Assembly: GCA_017427545.1 (NCBI GenBank) | Contig: JAFRSO010000076.1 | Coordinates: forward strand, 26,782-90,781 | DNA length: 64,000 nt | DNA from: Selenomonadaceae bacterium | GTDB lineage: Bacteria; Bacillota; Negativicutes; Selenomonadales; Selenomonadaceae | Direction of reading: 5' to 3' | Shown: one piece after another, positions 51,188 through 61,988 of the stretch | How the letters are laid out: every line of letters begins with the position of its first letter | Position numbering within the stretch: position 1 is the stretch's first letter | The notes under the pieces: generated by a model | Seen by the model: only the letters and a program-made list of their open reading frames with translations | Database searches by the model: none | What the model was told of the DNA's origin: nothing | Position numbers and translations under genes: made by a program

Positions 51188-51222
51188 ATATCACATCAAC
51201 TCCTTAGTCAAAATTCTGTACC

Positions 51223-53103
51223 TTACTGACCTGCATTGCCCATGACGAAGTTAAGTTGCGTACCGAGTTTGGCAAGCGTCGACTCCATCGCGTCATATTT
51301 TTTATAGAGCGCGTCCTCAAAAGAATTCATCATCTTTTTGAAGTTGCTCATTTTTGTTTGCAAGTTGCGCAAGAGAGAGTTCAAATCGCTGTCTTCAGTG
51401 ATGTCCGCCGAGGAACCTGCGCGTTCTCTGATGAGTTTGTTCGCGCTGACGAAAATATCGCCGAGGCGTTGAGCAATACCGTTGCCGTTGGAAGTGCTGG
51501 TAACGTTGCCGTCGGAATCGGTCTGGTAAACCGCGTTTTTATTATCGGTCGTTGCACTTTCCAATTTCGCGAAGACGTTATAAACCGCGTCGGGATCTTC
51601 CGCCATAGCTTTTCTAAGTTTGTCCTCATCAAGAACCAACTGCCCTTTAAGCCCCGTCGTCGAAATGCCCAGGCTGTAAATCGAATTGTACTTGCTGTCA
51701 ATGCCGTCGACAGATTCGGAAACCGCGTTGCGCATGTTCATGATAACTTTGCCGAGCGTCTGGTCGTGATAAAGGAGACCGGCTTTAGCTTTCTCCTCCC
51801 ACTTCTCAATCTGCTCATCTTTCATCTGATCTTTCTGCGACTGCGTGAGCGGCTTGTAATCGGAATTGGGCTTTTCGTCATATTTTTCATAAAGGCTGGC
51901 GAGGAGCTTGTTGTAGTCGGTGACGAAACTTTTAACCTTTTCGATAATGGAATCGGTGTCTTGAGAGACGGAAACGGTTGCACTGTTCGCGGTTGAGTTA
52001 AGCGTGTATTCTTTGGTTGTATTGTTATACGTTTCCGAAGTGGTTGTATTGAGCGCGTTGTAGGTTATGCCGCCGACCGTAACTTTATTGTCAGTCGTCT
52101 CATATCTTACGCCGTCAACCCAAATGCTGCCGTTGGTGCCTGATGTTGATATGGAAGAATTTTGTACCGAGCCGTTGGTACGAGTAAAAGCCAGTGCCGT
52201 GCCGCCGCTATCTTTAGCAGTTCCGTCTGTAGAATAAAGTACGCCGTCTTTAGATTGATAAAGCCCTAAGCCTTCAAAGAAATTCGCCGCAGCTTGTCCC
52301 GCAGCAGTAATCGTAGTTTCCCAGTTACTGCCCGTCTCTATATCAATTTTATTGTCCGAGCCGCCTTTTGTATTGTAAAGCGAAAATTGATCTTGAACGC
52401 TGTCGTAAGAGGCTCTGATATTAAGCCCCGCCGCATTTATTTTTGACGCCAAGTCATTCAAGGTTGCGCCTTCAAGAATCTCATCGTAAGTAAAGCTGAT
52501 TTCAACTTTCTTTGCAGGATCAGTTTCAGCGGCATCTTTATCTTTGGTTACGCCGTCGCTTATAAAAAATGATATACCTTTCAAACCGCTTGTAGCAGAA
52601 GGATAACTGCCACTGGCAATATATTTGACTCCACCCGTAACCGAATCCGCAGCAAATGTTTGACCGGAGATAGTGCCGTCACTGTTCTTTTTCAAATTTT
52701 GGAAGAGAATATCCTTTAAATAGATACTGTCGGAGTCTGCACTACTGTTGCGGGCAAGTTTTTGTGTGCTGATAAGATAATCGTTTGAGCTTAGAGCCGC
52801 GACATCAACCTTGTGATTCATCAGCGGTGCCGAAGAGTTCGCCGAAACCTTTACTGCCGAAGAAGTACTTTCAGCACTCTTGGCGTTCATGGTATTCGAC
52901 ATTTTGTATTGCGAAAGAGTCGACGCGTTGAACGTAGTGATTTTGCTGTTGAGTTCCAGGTAGTCAGCTTTCATCCACTCGTTCTTCGTGAATTTTTGTG
53001 CCATCTTGTCATATTCGTTTTGCTTGCTCATCATGCCGACTTTAACCATCGACTCGATATCAAGCCCCGAACCTGACAAGCCGTAAATTCCATTGACACC
53101 CAT
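51223..53103 (-). CDS. fliD: Flagellar hook-associated protein 2 (filament cap)
   Basis: 626 residues. N-terminal GLSGSGLDIESMVKVGMMSK, FliD_N domain, variable middle (Ser/Thr/Gly-rich, about 140-400), and a C-terminal coiled-coil domain (IIEKVKSFVTDYNKLLASLY, SLGISTTGLKGQLVLDEDKL, LRNLQTKMSNFKKMMNSF). Caps the growing filament and folds flagellin. Longer than the E. coli protein because of the middle. Starts 29 bases after flaG. Confidence 0.96.
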   Translation of the reverse strand: MGVNGIYGLSGSGLDIESMVKVGMMSKQNEYDKMAQKFTKNEWMKADYLELNSKITTFNASTLSQYKMSNTMNAKSAESTSSAVKVSANSSAPLMNHKVDVAALSSNDYLISTQKLARNSSADSDSIYLKDILFQNLKKNSDGTISGQTFAADSVTGGVKYIASGSYPSATSGLKGISFFISDGVTKDKDAAETDPAKKVEISFTYDEILEGATLNDLASKINAAGLNIRASYDSVQDQFSLYNTKGGSDNKIDIETGSNWETTITAAGQAAANFFEGLGLYQSKDGVLYSTDGTAKDSGGTALAFTRTNGSVQNSSISTSGTNGSIWVDGVRYETTDNKVTVGGITYNALNTTTSETYNNTTKEYTLNSTANSATVSVSQDTDSIIEKVKSFVTDYNKLLASLYEKYDEKPNSDYKPLTQSQKDQMKDEQIEKWEEKAKAGLLYHDQTLGKVIMNMRNAVSESVDGIDSKYNSIYSLGISTTGLKGQLVLDEDKLRKAMAEDPDAVYNVFAKLESATTDNKNAVYQTDSDGNVTSTSNGNGIAQRLGDIFVSANKLIRERAGSSADITEDSDLNSLLRNLQTKMSNFKKMMNSFEDALYKKYDAMESTLAKLGTQLNFVMGNAGQ

Positions 53104-53131
53104 GGTAATCCCTCCTTAGAAGGGCGTCCGT

Positions 53132-53566
53132 TCAGATTGCCTTATCGATGAACGCGCCCAGCCAATCCTTAGCCTTGATCATGTTCTCGATCATTTCTTC
53201 CGGCGGAAATTCCTTGATAACCTCGCCGCTCTGTTTGTCAATCATCTTGACGTTAAACATCTCGGCTTCTTTGTTGTACTTGAATTCAACGTCGCAGTTG
53301 ATTTTGTCCATGAGCTGGTTGAAAGTGTCCGTCATATTGCTGACGTTTTCTTCAGTCATCGTGCCGGGCTGCAAGCGAGATTCCTGCTTCTGCTCTTCCT
53401 TTTCAGCAGGCGTCAAAGCTTCCAAGGGTTTTGCAGCTACGGACGGAGCTTGCTTGGCAGGCTGCGGTTGAACCTGCGCGAAATCCTTAGAGCTGACGGG
53501 TTGACTTTTCGGAGCAGAATCAACAACGACTGCCGCCTGAACCATGTCATTCAGTTTCCCTACCAT
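53132..53566 (-). CDS. flaG: FlaG-family flagellar protein
   Basis: 144 residues. Disordered, Gln/Pro/Ala-rich N-terminal half (QPQPAKQAPSVAAKPLEAL), then the FlaG domain: LMDKINCDVEFKYNKEAEMF, VKMIDKQSGEVIKEFPPEEM. Affects filament length where studied. Between csrA and fliD, its usual place. AGGAGTG before ATG. Confidence 0.93.
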   Translation of the reverse strand: MVGKLNDMVQAAVVVDSAPKSQPVSSKDFAQVQPQPAKQAPSVAAKPLEALTPAEKEEQKQESRLQPGTMTEENVSNMTDTFNQLMDKINCDVEFKYNKEAEMFNVKMIDKQSGEVIKEFPPEEMIENMIKAKDWLGAFIDKAI

Positions 53567-53603
53567 GATAAAAACACTCCTTTGTAATGTGTGCGGTTAT
53601 CCG

Positions 53604-53831
53604 CTAATTGTTTTTCGGCGGCAAAACGCCGTGTAAATCGACGTCCAATTTTTGAGCCGCCTTTTGATTTTCCTCTTGTATCGCACGATAGATTTCACCG
53701 CGATAGATTTTAATTTCCCGCGGCGCATCAATCGCAATGCGCACGTTTTCGCCCTGCACTTCCACGACGTTGATGACGATGTTGTCGCCAATCATTATTT
53801 GCTGACGAGGCTTTCTCGTCAAGACAAGCAT
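53604..53831 (-). CDS. csrA: Carbon storage regulator CsrA
   Basis: 75 residues: MLVLTRKPRQQIMIGDNIVI, VQGENVRIAIDAPREIKIYR, EIYRAIQEENQ; RNA-binding residues in the first strand and the RxAIDAP-REI block are intact. In Firmicutes CsrA blocks flagellin (hag) translation and is sequestered by FliW, encoded immediately upstream. Four bases separate it from fliW. Confidence 0.98.
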   Translation of the reverse strand: MLVLTRKPRQQIMIGDNIVINVVEVQGENVRIAIDAPREIKIYRGEIYRAIQEENQKAAQKLDVDLHGVLPPKNN

Positions 53832-53835
53832 TTAA

Positions 53836-54285
53836 TCACTCCCCCTTTTGGGCAGATTCGGGAAAGAGGCGGTGCTTCGTCGTGTAATTGCTTTTTTCCA
53901 AAACGACCTGCTTCGCCTGCATGTTCGCCCCGTTGAGGACGATAGGAGCCACGAGGTTTGCAGTCATGTAGCGAATAGAGCCGTTCGGGATTGTGACCAT
54001 AGAATAATAGAAGACGTTTTCGCTGTCCTTAATGTCGAGTTCCTGCATAGTCTGGTCGTCAATCTCAAACGAATAGTCGTTGAAGAACAGGAAAGGAATC
54101 GTCAGCAAGAAAGCCAAATCCGGCGATTTAAGCGACTGCATGAAGTAATAGGGGCTTTCCTCTTCATAGGGCAGGATAACAAATTCATGCTCGTCCTCGA
54201 ATGCGGGGATGCCGTCCTTGAAATAAACGATTTTCTTTTCGTCAACCTCAATCTCACCAAATCTGCTGGTGTAAATTTTGCGCAT
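53836..54285 (-). CDS. fliW: Flagellar assembly factor FliW
   Basis: 149 residues. TSRFGEIEVDEKKIVYFKDG, GIPAFEDEHEFVILP, SPYYFMQSLKSPDLAFLL and VTIPNGSIRYMTANLVAPIV are characteristic. FliW binds either flagellin or CsrA, coupling flagellin level to CsrA activity. GGAGGAAGATTGT before ATG. Confidence 0.97.
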   Translation of the reverse strand: MRKIYTSRFGEIEVDEKKIVYFKDGIPAFEDEHEFVILPYEEESPYYFMQSLKSPDLAFLLTIPFLFFNDYSFEIDDQTMQELDIKDSENVFYYSMVTIPNGSIRYMTANLVAPIVLNGANMQAKQVVLEKSNYTTKHRLFPESAQKGE

Positions 54286-54336
54286 ACAATCTTCCTCCTT
54301 TGAACTTCCCCGACAGCTTGAAAAAATTCTTCTCGG

Positions 54337-54921
54337 CTAGGCGTAAATGTCGTAGTGATCCATAGTTACCCAGTGGCGGATAAAGCCTTCGTTTTGAAGA
54401 TAAGTTTCCACACTGCCCGGCGTGTACTGAATCCTTGCGCGTGGCGCGGTTTCAATATCGACAGCAATATTTCCGGGGTCGGGTTCGCCGACAACTTGAC
54501 CCGCATAACCTTGCACTTGAGCATCGGGGATTGCGGCGGTAGTAAAAACCATGCGCGCTTGATAATCGGAGAAGACCTCGGATTTTATTTCTTGAACAAC
54601 ATCATTACCGCGCCTTGCCGCCGTAGTAGCCTTCGACCAAGCCTTGCTTGCATGTCGACCGGTTGCAGCTTGAGCGTCCGATATACCTCTTTGCCCACGT
54701 TCAGCCGCCAAATCGCCTTGCTTTTTATAGCCGTAAACACTTCGGCTTGAGGAACTGTCTATACTCAAAGTCGGCTGGGTAGCACCTTTATTGGCTCGTG
54801 CTTGCCGATTGCTTGTACTTCGCGGTTGCGGCTGAATTATTTCCGAAGCTTCAAGGCGTCCCTGCGTAGTCCTCATGGCTATTCGCGGCAACTCGTGTCG
54901 AGTATTTAACCTCACCATCAT
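54337..54921 (-). CDS. DUF6470-type flagellar-cluster protein
   Basis: 194 residues. MMVRLNTRHELPRIAMRTTQ, LEASEIIQPQPRSTSN and later RRGNDVVQEIKSEVFSDYQA and PGNIAVDIETAPRARIQY with a short C-terminal tail. The position between flgL and fliW and the opening motif fit the DUF6470 (YviE-like) proteins of Firmicute flagellar operons, whose role is unknown. ATG 54921 follows AAAGGGGGGAATAGTC; the frame upstream to 55014 has no supported start. Confidence 0.75.
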   Translation of the reverse strand: MMVRLNTRHELPRIAMRTTQGRLEASEIIQPQPRSTSNRQARANKGATQPTLSIDSSSSRSVYGYKKQGDLAAERGQRGISDAQAATGRHASKAWSKATTAARRGNDVVQEIKSEVFSDYQARMVFTTAAIPDAQVQGYAGQVVGEPDPGNIAVDIETAPRARIQYTPGSVETYLQNEGFIRHWVTMDHYDIYA

Positions 54922-55042
54922 GACTATTCCCCCCTTTCGATAATTTTTCCTGCTTGCCGCCGAAATTTTTGCCGGGAATGAAAATTCCTTAGACAGCAAT
55001 AGACGGCAACGCAAATAATCGTTGACGCCTGCAGGATATAGT

Positions 55043-55097
55043 GGTTAGCTGTTAGCTGCCAGCTGTTAGCTACTAGTTACTAATTACTAGTTCCTAA
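55043..55097. repeat. TTAGCTGTTAGC-type repeat after flgL
   Basis: TTAGCTGTTAGCTGCCAGC, TTAGCTACTAGTTACTAATT, ACTAGTTCCTAA. Just downstream of the flgL stop on the minus strand. Confidence 0.75.
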
Positions 55098-55101
55098 AAA
55101 C

Positions 55102-56592
55102 TTACAGATAATCTGCCAAAGATTGCGGCAAAATCCTTCCGCCCAGTGACAAAGACAGATTGTAAAGCGCGGTCTGCTGCATGAGCTTTGTTGCAAGTTG
55201 AGCAATGTCCGTGCCGCTGACGTTGGTTATATCTTCGGTAATGTTGTCGGCCTGATTGTCAAGCATGGTTCCGACGTTGTTGTAAAGCTGTTGACGCGCG
55301 CCGATTTTAGTTTCCTGGACGAGCATTGTCGAATGAGCAACATCAGCAACAGTCACGCCGTCGGAGGACATCCAATGAATATCGCAGTTATTGACTTTGG
55401 AGCAAACGCAGAATAATTCGTTGAGCATAGCGGTGCCGGAAATGTCATTGCCGGAATTGGCGTTATCAAAAATATCTCTGCCGAACATATTGCCGCCCGT
55501 CGAATTGACAGTATCGGCACTGGGATCGGTCGCGCCGTTTAGTTTAACCATCGAGATAAGATTTTCGTCACCGTTGTAAGTAACGATATTTTGCTTGACC
55601 GTCGTGAATTTTAACGTCGTCAGAGAATTGCTACCCGTTGGCGTAATATTCTTCAAGCCGATAACTACGCCGTCGCTGTCAAATTTCAGATAAGTTTTAG
55701 TTGAATCGGCTTGTCTATCAGATTGATCGGAATTGATCTTGCGCATAAGTCCTTGATTCGAGAAGGCGTCCGAAACTTTGAAATCAGAATCAACCGTCCC
55801 GACTCTGCCGGCATTGAGCAATTCGGCTATTTCAGAATCACTTGCCGCAGCCTTTTCAGCCTCGCCTATAGTCGTATATCCTCTGGCGATAAGTTCTTTA
55901 TAGCCGTTGTCCATAAAATCTTTCGTGTAAATGTTCAACGTGCCGTTAGTAGTCTTATCGTCATTCGCCTCCATATTACCGCTACTGTCAACCCTTTGCG
56001 TGTCAACATAATAAATGTTGCCGCTCGTATCTTCCATTGTGAGCATTTGGAAAAGTTGCGTGTTATAGTCGGAGTCCGTGCCTTTGAAGAAAGCCGATTG
56101 CGATACGTCAAGATTTTTCGGAAGCCCGCGGTCATATTCCTCAATCGACATTTCAAAGGGCTTAACCAAATCTTTTTGCCCGGCGAAAATATATCTGTCG
56201 CCGACTTGAGTATTCGCCACGGAAACAATCTCTTGCATATGCGCGAACATTTCCTTGTGGATAGCGGCGTAATCGTCTTCAGCGTTGTCGGAGTTCGCAG
56301 CATGTAAGGATTTTTCCTTCAACGTCTGCATCATTTCCGTCATATGAACCATTACGTCATCGGATTGTTTCATCCACGAAGACGCCGTTTTAATATTTTC
56401 GCGGTATTGATTGTTTTCACTCTCGCTGACATTGTAACGCAACAGCTTTGCATAATTCATCGGGTTATCACTGGCGCGGTGCAATGACGAGCCGTCCGCT
56501 TGCTCAAAAAGTTTCGTCTGCTGTTGATAGGCATAGTTCAGCGAGTTTTGATAGTTATACATGAAGTGCATGCTGCCGATTCGTACACCCAT
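55102..56592 (-). CDS. flgL: Flagellar hook-filament junction protein FlgL
   Basis: 496 residues, long for FlgL. N-terminal flagellin-like helices: YNYQNSLNYAYQQQTKLFEQ, GSSLHRASDNPMNYAKLLRY; C-terminal helices LVQETKIGARQQLYNNVGTM, QLATKLMQQTALYNLSLSL. A variable central region of about 250 residues between them. Follows flgK across a TAG-rich repeat. AGGAGA before ATG. Confidence 0.95.
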   Translation of the reverse strand: MGVRIGSMHFMYNYQNSLNYAYQQQTKLFEQADGSSLHRASDNPMNYAKLLRYNVSESENNQYRENIKTASSWMKQSDDVMVHMTEMMQTLKEKSLHAANSDNAEDDYAAIHKEMFAHMQEIVSVANTQVGDRYIFAGQKDLVKPFEMSIEEYDRGLPKNLDVSQSAFFKGTDSDYNTQLFQMLTMEDTSGNIYYVDTQRVDSSGNMEANDDKTTNGTLNIYTKDFMDNGYKELIARGYTTIGEAEKAAASDSEIAELLNAGRVGTVDSDFKVSDAFSNQGLMRKINSDQSDRQADSTKTYLKFDSDGVVIGLKNITPTGSNSLTTLKFTTVKQNIVTYNGDENLISMVKLNGATDPSADTVNSTGGNMFGRDIFDNANSGNDISGTAMLNELFCVCSKVNNCDIHWMSSDGVTVADVAHSTMLVQETKIGARQQLYNNVGTMLDNQADNITEDITNVSGTDIAQLATKLMQQTALYNLSLSLGGRILPQSLADYL

Positions 56593-56608
56593 AGAAAAAT
56601 CTCCTTTC

Positions 56609-56644
56609 TAAGGAACTAGCAGCTAGTAGCTAGCAGCTAATTAT
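56609..56644. repeat. TAGCAGCTAG-type repeat between flgK and flgL
   Basis: AGGAACTAGCAGCTAGTAGC and TAGCAGCTAATTA; overlaps the flgK stop. Confidence 0.75.
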
Positions 56645-58665
56645 CTTCCTACGACGCCGGTCGAGTTGACGAGCCTGTCCAAACATTCGTCCATAGCATT
56701 CAGACAACGTGAGCAGGACGCGAAGCCCTTCTGGAATTTAATCATATTGGAAAGTTCTTCGTTCCAATCGACACCGGCTGTCGAATCACGCCAGTTGGTT
56801 ATCTGCGTCATGACAGATTGCATTGCGTCATAGTTCACGTCGGTAGAATAGGAGTCAATGCCCAAAGTCGACATCGATTTTTGATAGAACGAGTTAATGC
56901 TCATCTTGTTGAGTGCCGTCTTGTAAACGTAATTGGTCGTAGCTTTTCCATTTTCGTCAATGGGATTGCCTTTCTTGTCGCGCAGGAAAATATTTTGGAA
57001 AATCAACGCATTGGGCTTGCCGTCAGTGTCAATCGTCTCCTGCGAAATGTTGAAAAGCTCACTCATATAAACGGCGTTGGTACCGTCACCGGTGCGCAGT
57101 CCCCACTCTTTATTGAGGTAGTCGCGGGAAATCGTCATGTCATCATTTTGCGTTTCCAAAACATCATAGCTCGTCGCCGCCGCAATGTAACGGTCGCCAC
57201 GGTTGCCGCTGAACATCAAGTTGACTCCCAGCTCGTCAATAATCCTCACGCCGCTCAAAAGTTTTTCTTTTTCGTTGATAATGTCGGGGTCGTCCTTGTA
57301 AAGATAATTGTAGCCGTATTCCGCGTCGTAGCGATATTCATAATTGATGCTGCCCTTGCCGAAGAAATTTATCGTGTCGGGAACTTTTATAATTATATTA
57401 TTGCCGTCAGTATAAAGCGTGTCGTCATTCTGCTTGATGACCCTAAGATAATATTTGCCGTCGACTTCGACAACATTGTTTGCGGAAACCACATCGGAGC
57501 CGTTGTAATATTCAGTGCCGTTCTTCGTGAGTTCAACGGTTTTGTTATAATATTTATCGTTGACGTTGCTGACGTTGGAAGCAATGACATAATTGCCGTC
57601 GGGGTCGAGGAATTCAACCGGCGTCGTGTAAGCACTTGAATTGCCTGTAAATTCCGAGCCGTCTTGATTGACGAATTTATAATGCCCGTCCATATCCCAA
57701 CCTTGCTTATGCTGGTCGTTAAAGGCAGTCAGCATGAAATTTGCAATGTCCGCCATTTTGTCGATATAAGCTTTGTCTTCGGCAATAGAATCGATACGCG
57801 CCTTGAGGATACCGTTTTGCGGCAAGAAGACGATATTACTTTCCTTGATTTTGATGTTGTAATCGGTGACGCCGTAATCAATGCCGTAGACGCTGGAAGA
57901 AATGCCGTCGCTCATCAACAAATGCGCCCGCGAAGCACCATTAACCAACGTGACGCCGCCCGAATTGATTTGATATGCGCCGAACTCGTTTTCCGTGACA
58001 GAAACGTTAATGTAGTCCGACAGCTTGTCAACGAGTAAATCGCGGCGGTCGCGCAGATCATTTGCCGTTGCACCGGTGACTTCTTGAGTGACAATCTGCT
58101 TGTTGAAAAGAACAATTTCTTCAAGCATATCATCAACTTGAAGAAGTTCGGATTTTAAATCTTCGTATTCGGAGCGGATTTGCTCTTGAAGTTCAGCCGT
58201 CGCAGTCTGAAGGAGTTCGCTGACATGTCGACCCTGCTCAATAACCTGCGTCCTTGCCGAAGAGTTTGAAGCGTTCGTCGAGAGGTCAACCCACGTTTGA
58301 TAGAATTTGTTCAGAGCCGCCTCAATGCCCAAATTTTTGCTGTCATCAAAAATCGTTTCGAGCTTGTCATAGTTGACGGCCATCGTCTCATAATATTTCT
58401 GCGTAGGATTTTCGTTGCGGTATTGAATATCGGCATAAATATCACGTGCCCTTTCGACAGCCAGAGCATCAACGCCCGTGCCGACCATAACGGCACCGTG
58501 AATACCTGCGCGCTGTTCACTGTAAGTCGTCGCAAGCGTGACTGTTTGGCGTGAATAGCCTTCAGTGCCCGCATTGGTTATATTGTGACCGGTGGTGTCC
58601 AACGACATTTGATTTGCCATAATGCCGCGCACCATCGTATTCAGTCCCGAAAATGTTGCCCTCAT
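56641..58665 (-). CDS. flgK: Flagellar hook-associated protein FlgK
   Basis: 674 residues. TFSGLNTMVRGIMANQMSLD, TTGHNITNAGTEGYSRQTVT (rod-protein signature), VGTGVDALAVERARDIYADI; C-terminal VMTQITNWRDSTAGV, EELSNMIKFQKGFASCSRCL. Longer than average owing to a middle domain (about 350-530). Part of the minus-strand flagellar operon starting at flgM. Confidence 0.96.
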   Translation of the reverse strand: MRATFSGLNTMVRGIMANQMSLDTTGHNITNAGTEGYSRQTVTLATTYSEQRAGIHGAVMVGTGVDALAVERARDIYADIQYRNENPTQKYYETMAVNYDKLETIFDDSKNLGIEAALNKFYQTWVDLSTNASNSSARTQVIEQGRHVSELLQTATAELQEQIRSEYEDLKSELLQVDDMLEEIVLFNKQIVTQEVTGATANDLRDRRDLLVDKLSDYINVSVTENEFGAYQINSGGVTLVNGASRAHLLMSDGISSSVYGIDYGVTDYNIKIKESNIVFLPQNGILKARIDSIAEDKAYIDKMADIANFMLTAFNDQHKQGWDMDGHYKFVNQDGSEFTGNSSAYTTPVEFLDPDGNYVIASNVSNVNDKYYNKTVELTKNGTEYYNGSDVVSANNVVEVDGKYYLRVIKQNDDTLYTDGNNIIIKVPDTINFFGKGSINYEYRYDAEYGYNYLYKDDPDIINEKEKLLSGVRIIDELGVNLMFSGNRGDRYIAAATSYDVLETQNDDMTISRDYLNKEWGLRTGDGTNAVYMSELFNISQETIDTDGKPNALIFQNIFLRDKKGNPIDENGKATTNYVYKTALNKMSINSFYQKSMSTLGIDSYSTDVNYDAMQSVMTQITNWRDSTAGVDWNEELSNMIKFQKGFASCSRCLNAMDECLDRLVNSTGVVGR

Positions 58666-58684
58666 ATCTCAATCCCTTCCCTCT

Positions 58685-58770
58685 AATAGTTAGGAGTTAG
58701 GAGGTAGGAGTTAGGAGTTTTTTAAACTTGTTCCTTGTTCCTTGTTCCTTACTCCTTGTTCCTTAACCCT
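58685..58770. repeat. TTAGGAG / TTCCTTGTTCC repeat between flgN-like gene and flgK
   Basis: GTTAGGAGTTAGGAGGTAGG followed by TTTTTT and an opposite arm TTGTTCCTTGTTCCTTGTTC. Supplies the stop of the upstream flgN-like gene. Confidence 0.8.
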
Positions 58771-59227
58771 AAATATTCGCTTCAAAAATGCGCCGCGTCC
58801 GTTGAGAGCCTGTTTGAGCTGCCGCGCCGTAAGTGTCACTGGCCGAAGTTCGCGCCAAAATGTTCAAGTTAAACGCGACGTAATCTTTGCCCTTCTTCAA
58901 AAGCAGCTTGAGTTGATCCGTCTGATTTTTGATTTTGAACTGCGCGTCGGAAGTTTTCTTCAAGAGTTTTTCCGCCACGTCCCGCTGAATATTTTTTTCT
59001 TGCGCGGAAAGATATTCTGCAAACGACGCCGCATTGACCCGCTTTAGAAAATCTTCGGCCTTCTGCTCATTTTTGTTGAGGTTGCGAAGTGTATCCTCAA
59101 TTTTTTTTATCGGCTCTTGAACGTCGGGTGAATTGTTTTGCAAGATTTTTATCAGCTCGTCGAAAAGATCGGGCAAGTGTGCGCAAAGTATTGCCTGTTC
59201 GCGCAAAATTTTAATCGTCTCGTCCAT
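58769..59227 (-). CDS. FlgN-like flagellar protein, second copy
   Basis: 152 residues, long helices: ETIKILREQAILCAHLPDLF, DTLRNLNKNEQKAEDFLKRV, LLKKTSDAQFKIKNQTDQLK, ending NLNILARTSASDTYGAAAQ. The helical length, the TYG.....G-like tail and the place right after flgN suggest a diverged FlgN or a partner chaperone for FlgK/FlgL. The start overlaps no gene; GAGGGTTGAGCT precedes ATG. Confidence 0.6.
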   Translation of the reverse strand: MDETIKILREQAILCAHLPDLFDELIKILQNNSPDVQEPIKKIEDTLRNLNKNEQKAEDFLKRVNAASFAEYLSAQEKNIQRDVAEKLLKKTSDAQFKIKNQTDQLKLLLKKGKDYVAFNLNILARTSASDTYGAAAQTGSQRTRRIFEANI

Positions 59228-59237
59228 AGCTCAACCC

Positions 59238-59723
59238 TCAAGCCTTAAAGTCAAATTTTTTCTGATGAGTGACGATGCCCGCGCCTTTGCCGGAATAAGT
59301 CGGTTCGACTGCCGCGCCGCTCAATTTGTTCAGCTGACCTTGCACGGCGTCCAATGCACATTGCGCCAAAACCTGATTATTGTTGCGGATTGTCAAAGCG
59401 CGTTCGACGTTTTTGCTTAGCCTTTCATGCAGTTGAATCAACTTTTTTTCTGCGGCAAGGGACGGTGCCTTCCGATAAAATTCTTTAGCCTTCGTCGATT
59501 CGGTTAAGGTTTTATCTGACTGCGACAAGTTCCGGAGAAGTTCAATCCGTTTCTGCTCAAGCTTTTGAATTTTCGCCGCGACCAATTGTTCTTCGTCGAG
59601 GAGATTGGAAAGCCCCTGCATGTCAATTCCGACAAGTGCCGAACGTTTCTTTTCGCCGAGCACAACCAATTTATCGTAAGCCTCGCCGAGTTTGTCGAGT
59701 GTTTCAATCAAATTTTGCCACAT
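59238..59723 (-). CDS. flgN: Flagellar export chaperone FlgN
   Basis: 161 residues. IETLDKLGEAYDKLVVLGEK, KRSALVGIDMQGLSNLLDEE, QLVAAKIQKLEQKRIELLRN are the typical FlgN helices, and the tail PTYSGKGAGIVTHQKKFDFK matches the family's unstructured end. Chaperones FlgK and FlgL, encoded two genes downstream. Confidence 0.88.
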   Translation of the reverse strand: MWQNLIETLDKLGEAYDKLVVLGEKKRSALVGIDMQGLSNLLDEEQLVAAKIQKLEQKRIELLRNLSQSDKTLTESTKAKEFYRKAPSLAAEKKLIQLHERLSKNVERALTIRNNNQVLAQCALDAVQGQLNKLSGAAVEPTYSGKGAGIVTHQKKFDFKA

Positions 59724-59733
59724 GTCCGCCGCC

Positions 59734-60009
59734 TCAAAAACGATTTATCAAAAGACTCGCCGCGATGTCCTGCGCGGAAACAAAGTATTGCCCCGAAGAA
59801 ATTTTCTCTTGAAGCTTGTCAACTTTGTCCTGACGAATTTCGGAAGTATTCTTGAGTTTGTTTAGCATGTCGCTGAAATTTTGCGCCTCCTGTGACGGAG
59901 TAAACGCGTCATTTTTTTGCACACCGCGAACATAGCCCGCAGCATTCGTGTACCTCGTCGACGCCACGTTGGAATAATAATTCGACGAGTTCACATTGTT
60001 TATAATCAT
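59734..60009 (-). CDS. flgM: Anti-sigma-28 factor FlgM
   Basis: 91 residues. Disordered N-terminal half, then the conserved sigma-binding helices: SDMLNKLKNTSEIRQDKVDK, LQEKISSGQYFVSAQDIAAS. First gene of the flagellar cluster, behind a sigma-28-like promoter, so it would self-limit its own operon. ATG 60009 has AGGTGG eight bases upstream; GTG codons at 60021 and 60018 are alternatives. Confidence 0.93.
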   Translation of the reverse strand: MIINNVNSSNYYSNVASTRYTNAAGYVRGVQKNDAFTPSQEAQNFSDMLNKLKNTSEIRQDKVDKLQEKISSGQYFVSAQDIAASLLINRF

Positions 60010-61971
<1,962 letters not shown>

Positions 61972-61988
61972 AACCGGAGGTTTATCGT

